NCBI GenBank assembly: GCA_041655765.1
Contig: JBBAEU010000027.1
Location: 1-28,909, forward strand
Length of the DNA: 28,909 bases
Direction: 5' to 3'
Origin: Brumimicrobium sp041655765
GTDB taxonomy: Bacteria > Bacteroidota > Bacteroidia > Flavobacteriales_D > Crocinitomicaceae
Each line of letters opens with the position of its first letter. Within the stretch, counting starts at the first letter, position 1. Below the pieces are notes generated by a model. The model was not told the DNA's origin. It saw nothing but the letters and a program-made list of their open reading frames with translations, and did no database searches. The position numbers and the translations under genes were made by a program. Positions 8,275-15,409 of this stretch are shown piece by piece.

Positions 8275-8414
8275 ATGTGTTAATGCATAATTTTAGACTG
8301 TAAAGTTAATAATTTAAAAAATAAACTCGTGTTTACTCAATCAAGATTAACATCATTTAAGACAAAATTGAAGTAAAATAAAATTGTTTGATCCAATCTT
8401 TAATGCAAATAAGA

Positions 8415-8422
8415 CAAATATA
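8415..8422 (-). promoter_or_regulatory. Possible -7 element (TATATTTG) for the TPR lipoprotein gene
   Basis: Minus-strand TATATTTG matches TAnnTTTG but would leave a leader of roughly 135 nt before the TPR gene, and no -33 element is evident. It is a weak candidate within the 303-bp divergent gap 8275-8577. That gap otherwise contains only three scattered aagacaa words (8359, 8411, 8471) and no gene. Confidence 0.22.
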
Positions 8423-8550
8423 ATATTTACAAGGATAAACGTCAGGATGTTGGCGATATTTCGTCATTTTAAGACAACCGAATTAGCCTTTTGACTTACC
8501 TTATCTACATAATAATATAGAAAACCTATTAATATCTAAATTAATTTTTA

Positions 8551-8558
8551 TAAGTTTG
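8551..8558 (+). promoter_or_regulatory. Bacteroidota-type -7 element (TAAGTTTG) for the lipid-synthesis cluster
   Basis: TAAGTTTG matches TAnnTTTG and lies 20 bp upstream of the ATG at 8578. Transcription would start near 8565, leaving a very short leader. This makes the in-frame TTG at 8572 an unlikely start. It probably drives DUF177-rpmF-plsX-fabH-accB-accC. Confidence 0.5.
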
Positions 8559-8577
8559 CAATCCAATTATTTTGAGC

Positions 8578-9111
8578 ATGATGAGTTCAGATATGGATTA
8601 TATTATCTCTTTTGAGAAGTTAAAGGTTGGAAATCACTTGTTTAAGTTTGAGATTACAACATCGTTCTTTGAGAAATTGACATATTCAATCATACAAGGA
8701 GGAGACATAAAAGTTGACTTTTTCTTGGAGAAAAAAGAAACAATGATGATTGGTCGATTCGAAATGGCTGGAACTGTCCAAAGATCGTGTGATCGATGCA
8801 ATGAATCAGTAGATGTATTCCTTCAGGTGAGTCAGCAAGTAATCTTCAAATTTGGAAATGAAATTAGCGATGACGAAAACCTGATTATGATTCCTCATTC
8901 TGATTTCACCATCGATGTTTCTTTGATAATTTATGAATTATTAACCGTAGCACTTCCCGCCAGATCCATCCATGAGGAAGGGGCGTGTAACGAAGAAATG
9001 TTAGATTTATTAGATGATTATGTTGGTTTTGATGACGACCTTGGTGAGTCCGAAGAAAATGAAGATGATAATATTGACCCGCGTTGGTTAGCATTAAAAA
9101 AATTGAAATAA
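8578..9111 (+). CDS. DUF177 (YceD-like) protein
   Basis: A ~177-residue protein of the DUF177/YceD family. In plants and bacteria this family is linked to 23S rRNA accumulation, and its gene is almost always next to rpmF, as here (18 bp upstream). The sequence has the characteristic central Cys pair (SCDRCNES, in the segment equivalent to CxRCLxP) and the later EEGACNEE, followed by an acidic C-terminal stretch and the conserved ending DPRWLALKKLK. Several starts are possible: TTG 8572, ATG 8578, ATG 8581 and ATG 8593. I chose 8578 because a -7 element at 8551-8558 would put the transcript start near 8565. The ATG at 8593 (just before DYIISFEKL) also suits the family N terminus. Confidence 0.88.
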   Translation: MMSSDMDYIISFEKLKVGNHLFKFEITTSFFEKLTYSIIQGGDIKVDFFLEKKETMMIGRFEMAGTVQRSCDRCNESVDVFLQVSQQVIFKFGNEISDDENLIMIPHSDFTIDVSLIIYELLTVALPARSIHEEGACNEEMLDLLDDYVGFDDDLGESEENEDDNIDPRWLALKKLK

Positions 9112-9129
9112 AAATTAAATTATAGTAAA

Positions 9130-9324
9130 ATGGCAGTACCTAAAAGAAGAGCGTCTTCTACAAGAAGAGCGAAAAGACGTACACACAAAAAAGCAAACGT
9201 GATGAATAACATCGCAACTTGTCCGACAACTGGGCAATCCCATTTGTACCACCGTGCACATTGGCATGAAGGGAAATTATATTACAAAGGAAAAGTTATT
9301 GCTGAAAAAGAAGTTGCGGTTTAG
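9130..9324 (+). CDS. rpmF: 50S ribosomal protein L32
   Basis: The 64-residue protein opens with MAVPKRRASSTRRAKRRTHKK, the basic rRNA-binding N terminus of L32, and continues with CPTTGQSHLYHRAHWHEGKLYYKGK, the form usual in Bacteroidota. Only one cysteine is present, so the four-Cys zinc ribbon of some L32 proteins is absent. The gene sits in its normal place between DUF177 and plsX. Confidence 0.97.
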   Translation: MAVPKRRASSTRRAKRRTHKKANVMNNIATCPTTGQSHLYHRAHWHEGKLYYKGKVIAEKEVAV

Positions 9325-9356
9325 TCTGCAGTTTCCAAATTATTTCTAAAGAAAAA

Positions 9357-9372
9357 GTTTCTCAAAAGAAAC
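9357..9372 (+). other. Small stem-loop just upstream of plsX
   Basis: GTTTCT (9357-9362), loop CAAA, AGAAAC (9367-9372) forms a six-base-pair hairpin ending 10 bp before the plsX start codon, in the 58-bp rpmF-plsX spacer. No U-tract long enough for a terminator follows. It could modulate plsX translation or mark an RNA-processing point between rpmF (high demand) and plsX (low demand); this is inference. Confidence 0.35.
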
Positions 9373-9382
9373 ATTTTACTGA

Positions 9383-10324
9383 ATGAAATTAGGATTAGAT
9401 ATTAATAGTGGTGATTTTGCACCCGAGACAAATGTTTTGGGTGCCATTTTGGCATTGGAAGAATTGCCTGAAGATGTAGAACTTGTCTTAATAGGAAAGG
9501 AAAGTGATATTCAACCTATTTTATCGAAAAAAAACTGTACATCAAAGCAAATTTCTATTGTGAACGCTGTGGACACAATCGGAATGGAAGAGCATCCAAC
9601 TCGAGCGCTTAGACAAAAGCCAAATAGTTCTATCTCAAAAGGATTTGAACTGTTGGCTAAAAAACAAATAGACTCTTTTTCAAGCACAGGAAACACAGGC
9701 GCAATGCTCGTTGGAGCTATGTATGTTGCACATGCTATCCCTGGCGTTATTCGCCCTTGTATTACATCCGTTCTTCCTATATTAAACGGTGGCGATTCTA
9801 TCCTACTGGATGTTGGAACAAACGCAGATTGTAAACCAGATGTATTGTATCAATTTGCTATCTTAGGCTCTTTGTTTGCCACCCATGTCAAAGGAATTGA
9901 TAACCCTAAGGTTGGACTACTTAATATTGGAGAAGAAGAAGGAAAGGGAAACCTTCTAACACAAAGCACCTATAAACTCATGAAGGGTACAGATGACTTC
10001 AACTTTATCGGTAATGTGGAAAGCAGAGACTTATTCAACGGAAAAGCAGATGTCGTGGTTTGCGACGGCTTTACAGGAAACATTATCCTTAAAGAAGCAG
10101 AAGCACTTTATTCCATCACTAAAAAATTGGGATTTAATGACCCTTATTTTGAAAGATTTAATTATGAAAATTACGGAGGCACACCTATCTTAGGAGTCAA
10201 CTCTGATGTTATTATTGGACATGGAATATCAAATGATATTGCCATAAAAAACATGATGAAACTTGCTTATCATGTAGCAGAATCCAAATTAACAAAAAAA
10301 ATAAAAGAAGCATTTAAACAATGA
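9383..10324 (+). CDS. plsX: Phosphate acyltransferase PlsX
   Basis: Converts acyl-ACP and phosphate to acyl-phosphate, the first step of the PlsX/PlsY route to phospholipids; a peripheral membrane enzyme. The 313-residue protein carries the family segments MKLGLDINSGDFAPE near the N terminus, the EHPTRALRQKPNSSI region, SSTGNTGAMLVGA, LLDVGTNADCKPDVL, VGLLNIGEEEGKGN, and VVCDGFTGNI with a following KEAEAL. The usual opening is D-x-M/G-GGD; here it reads DINSGDFAP, as in Bacteroidota relatives. Its TGA stop overlaps the fabH ATG (ATGA at 10321-10324), so the two are translationally coupled. Confidence 0.96.
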   Translation: MKLGLDINSGDFAPETNVLGAILALEELPEDVELVLIGKESDIQPILSKKNCTSKQISIVNAVDTIGMEEHPTRALRQKPNSSISKGFELLAKKQIDSFSSTGNTGAMLVGAMYVAHAIPGVIRPCITSVLPILNGGDSILLDVGTNADCKPDVLYQFAILGSLFATHVKGIDNPKVGLLNIGEEEGKGNLLTQSTYKLMKGTDDFNFIGNVESRDLFNGKADVVVCDGFTGNIILKEAEALYSITKKLGFNDPYFERFNYENYGGTPILGVNSDVIIGHGISNDIAIKNMMKLAYHVAESKLTKKIKEAFKQ

Positions 10325-11307
10325 AGATAACAGCTGCAATAACAGGAATTCAAGGATATCTTCCAGAAAAGGTGTTGACAAATGCCGACTTGGAAAAAAT
10401 GGTTGATACATCTGACGAGTGGATTACTTCTCGTACGGGTATTAAAGAACGCCGTTTACTTGGTGATCGACCAACTTCTGATATTGGAACAATTGCGGTT
10501 AAAGAACTTCTAAAGAAAAAAGGAACTTCTCCTTTAGAAATTGATTTACTTATTTGCGCTACTGTAACACCAGACTATACGTTTCCTGCAACTGCAAACG
10601 TGATTTCTGATAAAGTTGGGCTGAAAAACGCATGGAGCTTTGATGTAAACGCAGCTTGTTCTGGTTTCATTTATGCACTCACCATCGCATCTCAATTTAT
10701 CGAAACAGGAAAATATAAGAAAATTGTCGTGGTTGGCTCAGATAAAATGTCGTCAATTATCGATTACGAAGATAGAACAACATGCATTATCTTTGGTGAT
10801 GGTGGAGGTGCAGTCTTGCTTGAACCAAATACAGAAGGAATGGGTGTAATAGATAGCATACTTCATAGCGATGGTGCAGGAAGAGAGCATTTATATATGC
10901 CAGCTGGTGGATCATTGCTTCCAGCTTCACACGATACGATAGATAATAGATTGCATTTCGTACATCAAGATGGTAGGGCTGTATTCAAATCAGCGGTTAA
11001 AAATATGGCAGATGTGTCCGTAGATATCATGGAAAAGAATAACCTTTCCTCGGATGATGTAGATTGGCTCGCTCCACACCAAGCAAACCTCAGAATCATT
11101 AATGCAACAGCAGAAAGAATGGGGATTTCAAAAGACAAGGTGATGATAAATATTCAGAAATATGGAAATACTACAGCAGGTACAATTCCACTATGTTTAT
11201 GGGATTGGGAGAAACAATTAAAAAAAGGAGATAACATTATCTTATCTGCTTTCGGTGGAGGATTTACATGGGGAGCCATTTATTTAAAATGGGCATATAA
11301 TTCATAA
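10321..11307 (+). CDS. fabH: 3-oxoacyl-ACP synthase III (FabH)
   Basis: Starts fatty-acid synthesis by condensing acyl-CoA with malonyl-ACP. The catalytic triad of KAS III is visible: Cys 113 in NAACSGFIYAL, His 253 in APHQANLRI and Asn 283 in KYGNTTAGT. The glycine-rich C terminus SAFGGGFTWGA is also typical. Length of 328 residues is normal. It overlaps plsX by four bases and is followed after 36 bp by accB, giving the standard plsX-fabH-accB-accC order of this phylum. Bacteroidota often have more than one FabH; this is the copy in the conserved context. Confidence 0.97.
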   Translation: MKITAAITGIQGYLPEKVLTNADLEKMVDTSDEWITSRTGIKERRLLGDRPTSDIGTIAVKELLKKKGTSPLEIDLLICATVTPDYTFPATANVISDKVGLKNAWSFDVNAACSGFIYALTIASQFIETGKYKKIVVVGSDKMSSIIDYEDRTTCIIFGDGGGAVLLEPNTEGMGVIDSILHSDGAGREHLYMPAGGSLLPASHDTIDNRLHFVHQDGRAVFKSAVKNMADVSVDIMEKNNLSSDDVDWLAPHQANLRIINATAERMGISKDKVMINIQKYGNTTAGTIPLCLWDWEKQLKKGDNIILSAFGGGFTWGAIYLKWAYNS

Positions 11308-11343
11308 AAAAAGCGTACATTTACAAAATAAAATTATAACACA

Positions 11344-11862
11344 ATGAATCAAAAAGAAATTCAAGAACTCATTAAAAGTGTTGCGAAAGCAGGAGTGACT
11401 GAAGTGAGTATAGAAATGAAAGATTTCAAAATCACCATTAAAGCGGCTGCAGCAGAACAATCTGAGAGAGAAGAAAAAGTGGTGTATATTCAACCACAGG
11501 TTCAAACAATACCACAACAAACACCAGTCGCAGTTCCGCAACAACAAACTCCGACAGCACCTGTGCAAACCGCAGAAACTACGTCAGCTTCAACTCCTGT
11601 AGTTACAGAAGAAGCTAATAAATATATAACTATAAAGTCTCCAATGATTGGAACGTTTTATAGAGCACCGTCTCCTGAGAAACCAGCACACGTTGAAGTA
11701 GGTGATAAAATCAAACCTGGAGATACAATCTGTGTGATTGAGGCAATGAAATTGTTTAATGAGATTGAAGCTGAAATATCTGGAACAATTGTAAAAGTTC
11801 TTGTAGATGATGCTACTCCTGTTGAATATGATCAACCTTTATTTTTAGTTGACCCAGCATAA
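11344..11862 (+). CDS. accB: Biotin carboxyl carrier protein of acetyl-CoA carboxylase
   Basis: Carries biotin between the carboxylase and transferase halves of acetyl-CoA carboxylase. The C-terminal biotinyl domain (residues ~93-172) contains the biotin-attachment motif EAMKLFNEI with Lys 136, and begins with the usual SPMIGTFYRAPSPE. The N-terminal ~45 residues resemble the AccB pre-domain. Between them is a Pro/Gln/Thr-rich flexible linker (~50-90). It is 50 bp upstream of accC in the same direction, consistent with joint expression. Confidence 0.97.
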   Translation: MNQKEIQELIKSVAKAGVTEVSIEMKDFKITIKAAAAEQSEREEKVVYIQPQVQTIPQQTPVAVPQQQTPTAPVQTAETTSASTPVVTEEANKYITIKSPMIGTFYRAPSPEKPAHVEVGDKIKPGDTICVIEAMKLFNEIEAEISGTIVKVLVDDATPVEYDQPLFLVDPA

Positions 11863-11912
11863 ACTACCATTTAGGTTAGTGAAATTGTTTTTATAGACTT
11901 AAATTAAAGGAT

Positions 11913-13247
11913 ATGTTTAAGAAAATTTTAATCGCCAACCGTGGCGAAATCGCCCTAAGAGTTATTCGAACTTGTAAAGAGATGGGCATTAAAACGGTAG
12001 CTGTATATAGTACTGCAGACAAAGAAAGCTTACACGTTCGCTTTGCTGATGAAGCTGTTTGTATCGGTCCAGCGCCAAGTTCTGAATCTTATCTAAGTAT
12101 TCATAACATTATCGCTGCGGCAGAAATAACAAACGCAGATGCAATACATCCTGGATATGGATTTCTTTCTGAAAATGCTAAATTCTCTAAAGTTTGCCAA
12201 GAACATGGTATCAAATTTATCGGTGCTACTCCAGAACAAATTGATGGGATGGGAGACAAAGCTCATGCAAAAGCTACCATGATAAAAGCTGGTGTTCCTT
12301 GTGTGCCTGGTTCAAAGGGTCTTCTTAAAAATCTTGACGAAGCAATTAAAACGGCGAAGAAAATTAAATACCCGGTACTTCTTAAAGCTACAGCTGGTGG
12401 AGGTGGTAAAGGAATTTATCTCGTAAACAAAGACGAAGAAATGGAAAGCGCTTGGGAAAAAGCGCGTCGTGAAGCAACAGCTGCCTTTGGGAATGATGGT
12501 ATTTATATGGAAAAATTCATAGAAGAACCACGCCACATCGAGATTCAAATCGCAGGAGACCAATATGGCAACGCTTGCCACATGTCAGAACGTGATTGCT
12601 CTATCCAAAGAAGACACCAAAAACTTGTTGAGGAAACTCCATCTCCTTTTATGACAAAAAAATTGCGTAAAGCAATGGGAGATGCCGCTATTAAAGCTGC
12701 GAAAGCAGTAAAGTACGAAGGCGTTGGAACGGTTGAGTTCTTGGTAGATAAAAATAGAGATTTCTATTTTATGGAAATGAACACCCGTATCCAAGTTGAG
12801 CATACAATTACTGAAGAAGTTATTAATTTTGACTTAATAAAAGAACAAATTAAGATTGCTGCAGGAATTAAAATTAGTGGAAAAAATTATGAACCCATCA
12901 TGCACGCAATTCAATGCAGAATTAATGCAGAAAATCCTTTTAATGATTTCCGCCCTTCACCAGGGAAAATCACTGAATATCATGAGCCAGGTGGAGCAGG
13001 AATACGTATCGACACACACGTTTATTCAGGATATACAATCTCTCCTTATTACGACTCAATGATTGCAAAACTAATTGTTGTTGCTCAAACCAGAGAAGAA
13101 GCAATTACCAAAATGAGAAGAGCCCTCGATGAATTCATTATTGAAGGTATAGATAGCACAATCCCTTTCCATAAAAAACTAATGGTTAATGAGGATTTTA
13201 TAAAAGGTGAATTTACAACCAAGTTTATGGAAACTTTCGAATTCTAA
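11913..13247 (+). CDS. accC: Acetyl-CoA carboxylase, biotin carboxylase subunit
   Basis: ATP-dependent carboxylation of the biotin on AccB. The 444-residue protein has the N-terminal biotin carboxylase domain (KKILIANRGEIALRVIR), the ATP-grasp glycine loop KATAGGGGKGIYLV (~158-171), the ERDCSIQRRHQKLVEE segment, the metal/substrate motif EMNTRIQVEHTITEE, and the C-terminal domain with RINAENP and FRPSPGKI. Length is typical of bacterial AccC. An AAAGGA sequence 5 bp before the ATG is one of the few Shine-Dalgarno-like sites in the window. A strong terminator follows 32 bp after the stop, ending this transcription unit. Confidence 0.97.
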   Translation: MFKKILIANRGEIALRVIRTCKEMGIKTVAVYSTADKESLHVRFADEAVCIGPAPSSESYLSIHNIIAAAEITNADAIHPGYGFLSENAKFSKVCQEHGIKFIGATPEQIDGMGDKAHAKATMIKAGVPCVPGSKGLLKNLDEAIKTAKKIKYPVLLKATAGGGGKGIYLVNKDEEMESAWEKARREATAAFGNDGIYMEKFIEEPRHIEIQIAGDQYGNACHMSERDCSIQRRHQKLVEETPSPFMTKKLRKAMGDAAIKAAKAVKYEGVGTVEFLVDKNRDFYFMEMNTRIQVEHTITEEVINFDLIKEQIKIAAGIKISGKNYEPIMHAIQCRINAENPFNDFRPSPGKITEYHEPGGAGIRIDTHVYSGYTISPYYDSMIAKLIVVAQTREEAITKMRRALDEFIIEGIDSTIPFHKKLMVNEDFIKGEFTTKFMETFEF

Positions 13248-13279
13248 ATGTAACAAATGGTTGCTTAATAAATGATATT

Positions 13280-13308
13280 AAAAAGCCGTCTTCTGATGGC
13301 TTTTTTTA
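13280..13308 (+). terminator. Rho-independent terminator after accC
   Basis: Stem of 11 pairs (13280-13290 with 13295-13305, one G-T wobble) around the loop TTCT, core AAAAAGCC/GGCTTTTT, followed directly by a run of T. It separates the lipid-synthesis cluster from queD. Confidence 0.88.
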
Positions 13309-13332
13309 TTCAACAAAATAAAAAAACTGATT

Positions 13333-13782
13333 ATGAATGCTGAAAAAATAAGAATTACAAAAAGATTCTCTTTTGAAATGGGACACGCATTAAATAATTA
13401 CGATGGAAAATGTAGATTCCTCCATGGTCATTCTTATAAATTATATGTAACCATCCTTGGTCATATTAAAAACGAATTAGACGCACCAAAAGATGGTATG
13501 GTTATTGACTTCTCTACTCTAAAACAAATCGTAAATGATGAGATTATTGAAGTTTACGATCATTCATTTGTGGTCAATAAAAACGATAAAAGAAAATTCT
13601 CCCTCCCAGATATTAGCCAAAGAACAATCTTATTCGAAGTTCAACCAACTTGCGAAAATCTTTTGGTTCACTTTAAAAATATTGTCATTGAAAAACTTCC
13701 AAAAGATTTGCAGTTAGTTAATATGAAACTCTATGAGACAGAAAATTCTTTCGCAGAATGGGACATTAATGACCAAGCATAA
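13333..13782 (+). CDS. queD: 6-carboxy-5,6,7,8-tetrahydropterin synthase (QueD)
   Basis: Acts early in the queuosine/7-deazaguanine pathway, turning 7,8-dihydroneopterin triphosphate into 6-carboxytetrahydropterin. The 149-residue protein has the T-fold PTPS signature: FSFEMGHAL (zinc His 18), CRFLHGHSY (catalytic Cys 27, zinc His 31 and 33), the DGMVIDFSTLK segment, YDHSF (Asp 76-His 77), and LYETENSFAEW with the conserved substrate-binding Glu 135. The Cys four residues before HGH favours QueD over eukaryote-type pyruvoyl-tetrahydropterin synthase. It stands alone between the accC terminator and the actA upstream region; another queuosine gene, queG, lies at the other end of the window. No preQ1 riboswitch is evident upstream. 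Confidence 0.92.
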   Translation: MNAEKIRITKRFSFEMGHALNNYDGKCRFLHGHSYKLYVTILGHIKNELDAPKDGMVIDFSTLKQIVNDEIIEVYDHSFVVNKNDKRKFSLPDISQRTILFEVQPTCENLLVHFKNIVIEKLPKDLQLVNMKLYETENSFAEWDINDQA

Positions 13783-13886
13783 TCTATTGATACTTTTCTA
13801 TAAAAAAATAGTAAAAGAAAATATAAGAACGACCCCTTTTTATTAGAAAATTTAACACGTTTTATAAAATTTTAACTGAAATTTAT

Positions 13887-13905
13887 ATTTAGAACGGTTC
13901 TAAAT
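13887..13905. promoter_or_regulatory. Perfect 19-bp palindrome, candidate operator upstream of actA
   Basis: ATTTAGAAC-G-GTTCTAAAT is a perfect 9-1-9 inverted repeat in the otherwise unstructured AT-rich 254-bp gap between queD and actA. It lies ~57 bp upstream of the candidate -7 element, a position suited to an activator or an upstream repressor site. It lacks a following T-run, so it is not a terminator. I cannot assign it to a named regulator. Confidence 0.5.
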
Positions 13906-13961
13906 TAATTTCAAATAGCCTAATATTGTCATAAAACTGTCAATCCATATTGAAATTCTAC

Positions 13962-13969
13962 TATTTTTG
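13962..13969 (+). promoter_or_regulatory. Bacteroidota-type -7 element (TATTTTTG) for the act-cox operon
   Basis: TATTTTTG fits TAnnTTTG. Transcription from here would begin near 13976 and give a leader of about 60 nt before the actA ATG. No good -33 TTG is present at the usual distance, which would suit an activator-dependent promoter. Confidence 0.42.
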
Positions 13970-14036
13970 TTGCCTATATAAAAGTGTTTAATACACTAAA
14001 AACTATGAATTTATTAATCAAATATCTAATAGTCAG

Positions 14037-15371
14037 ATGTTTAAAGCAAAAAGTAAAGGTTTATATACGTTTCTTTTAACGTTGTTGTTTGTAGTTCCGT
14101 CATACTCAAACGCACAAGATGGTGAAACATTGTTTAACTCTAAGTGTGCTACTTGTCATACACCGCATAAGGACATGACAGGACCAAAACTTGCTGGGAT
14201 ACGAGAATTATGGGAAGAAAATGCAGCCGAAGGAATGCTTTATCAATGGGTAAGGAATTGGCAAGTTGCTGCCGACATGGATCCGTTTGCTGCAGAACAA
14301 GCAAATTGGTCGCCAGCTGCGATGAGTTTTTTCCCAACTATGACAGATGAGGAAATTGATGCCATCTTTGATTACATTGATGCGCAACCAGACCCAAAAT
14401 TAGCTAGTGCTACAGCAGATGGCGGTGGCTCAGGCACTGCTGGAACTTCAACAAGCTCGGGAGAAAAATTGAATATTTGGTGGTACTTACTCGGTGCAGC
14501 AGCCCTTGTAGTTTTAATCGTTTATGCTTCTATGTCAAAAATGTTAAAATCAGTAGAAGATGCTATTCCTAATGAAAGCGGAGAATATGAAGATGTGACA
14601 AAATCCGATTTTGACTTGAAAAAATGGTCTTGGAAAAATAAAAAATATATTGGAGTTTTTGGGCTTATCTTTACGTTAGGACTTGTTACATGGCTGTTTT
14701 TAGCTTTGAATACAATCGGGGTTGTTGAAGCATACCAACCTAGTCAACCAATAGCTTTCCCTCACGATATACATACAGGTATCAATGGTATAGATTGTAA
14801 ATATTGTCATAACTCAGCAAACAAATCAAAAACTGCTGGTTTACCAACAACAAACGTATGTATGAATTGTCACAAACAAATTCAAGGCGCAGGTCCTCAA
14901 GTAGAAAAGATACAAAAGATTTATCAATCTGCTGGATTTAATCCTGAAGGCGGAGGTCAGTATGGCGGTGAAACTGAAAGTATTGTTTGGAACAAAGTAC
15001 ACAACTTACCAGATCACGTATTTTTTAGCCATGAACAACACGTAGAAATTGGAAAAATCGACTGCGCTCAATGTCATGGAGATATGACAAAACAAAATGA
15101 AACTGTTAGAGTCGTTCCAGTTGAAGAATTGAATCAAATTGAAGGAAATGTTAAGTTAACAAAACCAACTTTAACAATGGGATGGTGTATTGAGTGTCAC
15201 GATATAAAAGAGGTGTCTTCTGGTCCATTAGACACTCAAGGTGGATATTATGAAGAAATCCACAAGCGTCTTTTAGAAAATGATAAAACTCTATATGAGG
15301 ATTATCTAAAAGATGGAAAAGTAACGGTACGTGAACTCGGTGGTTGGGAATGTGCTAAGTGCCACTATTAA
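14037..15371 (+). CDS. actA: Alternative complex III multiheme cytochrome c subunit ActA
   Basis: Heme-bearing subunit of the quinol:cytochrome c/oxidase oxidoreductase ACIII. The 444-residue protein starts with a signal peptide (cleavage near SNA-QD, ~26). It then has a class I cytochrome c-like domain with CATCH (37-41), a Gly/Ser linker, a membrane helix at ~147-165 and a second at ~204-224. A C-terminal pentaheme domain follows, with CKYCH (254), CMNCH (275), CAQCH (343), CIECH (384) and CAKCH (439, the heme site one residue before the C-terminal Tyr). That makes six heme c motifs in all, one more than the five of the classical ActA pentaheme core; the sixth is the separate N-terminal domain. 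It is the first gene of the operon, with a -7 element and a palindrome upstream. Confidence 0.93.
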   Translation: MFKAKSKGLYTFLLTLLFVVPSYSNAQDGETLFNSKCATCHTPHKDMTGPKLAGIRELWEENAAEGMLYQWVRNWQVAADMDPFAAEQANWSPAAMSFFPTMTDEEIDAIFDYIDAQPDPKLASATADGGGSGTAGTSTSSGEKLNIWWYLLGAAALVVLIVYASMSKMLKSVEDAIPNESGEYEDVTKSDFDLKKWSWKNKKYIGVFGLIFTLGLVTWLFLALNTIGVVEAYQPSQPIAFPHDIHTGINGIDCKYCHNSANKSKTAGLPTTNVCMNCHKQIQGAGPQVEKIQKIYQSAGFNPEGGGQYGGETESIVWNKVHNLPDHVFFSHEQHVEIGKIDCAQCHGDMTKQNETVRVVPVEELNQIEGNVKLTKPTLTMGWCIECHDIKEVSSGPLDTQGGYYEEIHKRLLENDKTLYEDYLKDGKVTVRELGGWECAKCHY

Positions 15372-15409
15372 TAAAGAGAGAATTAATTTTAAGCTGAATT
15401 TTAATCGCT

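Noticed and set aside
8359..8477. Three aagacaa words as an operator array upstream of the TPR and DUF177 genes
   Set aside because: Spacing is irregular (52 and 60 bp) and seven-base words are expected by chance in this composition.
11302..11835. Minus-strand ORFs of 88 and 81 residues over accB
   Set aside because: Antisense shadows of accB, rich in Cys/Phe/His as expected from reading the reverse of its codons.
13248..13332. Possible preQ1 riboswitch upstream of queD
   Set aside because: The only structure is the accC terminator hairpin; no aptamer-like pseudoknot with a conserved C-rich loop is visible.
14005..14079. 24-codon upstream ORF overlapping the actA start
   Set aside because: It has no regulatory codon pattern or coding bias; chance frames of this length are common in AT-rich leaders.
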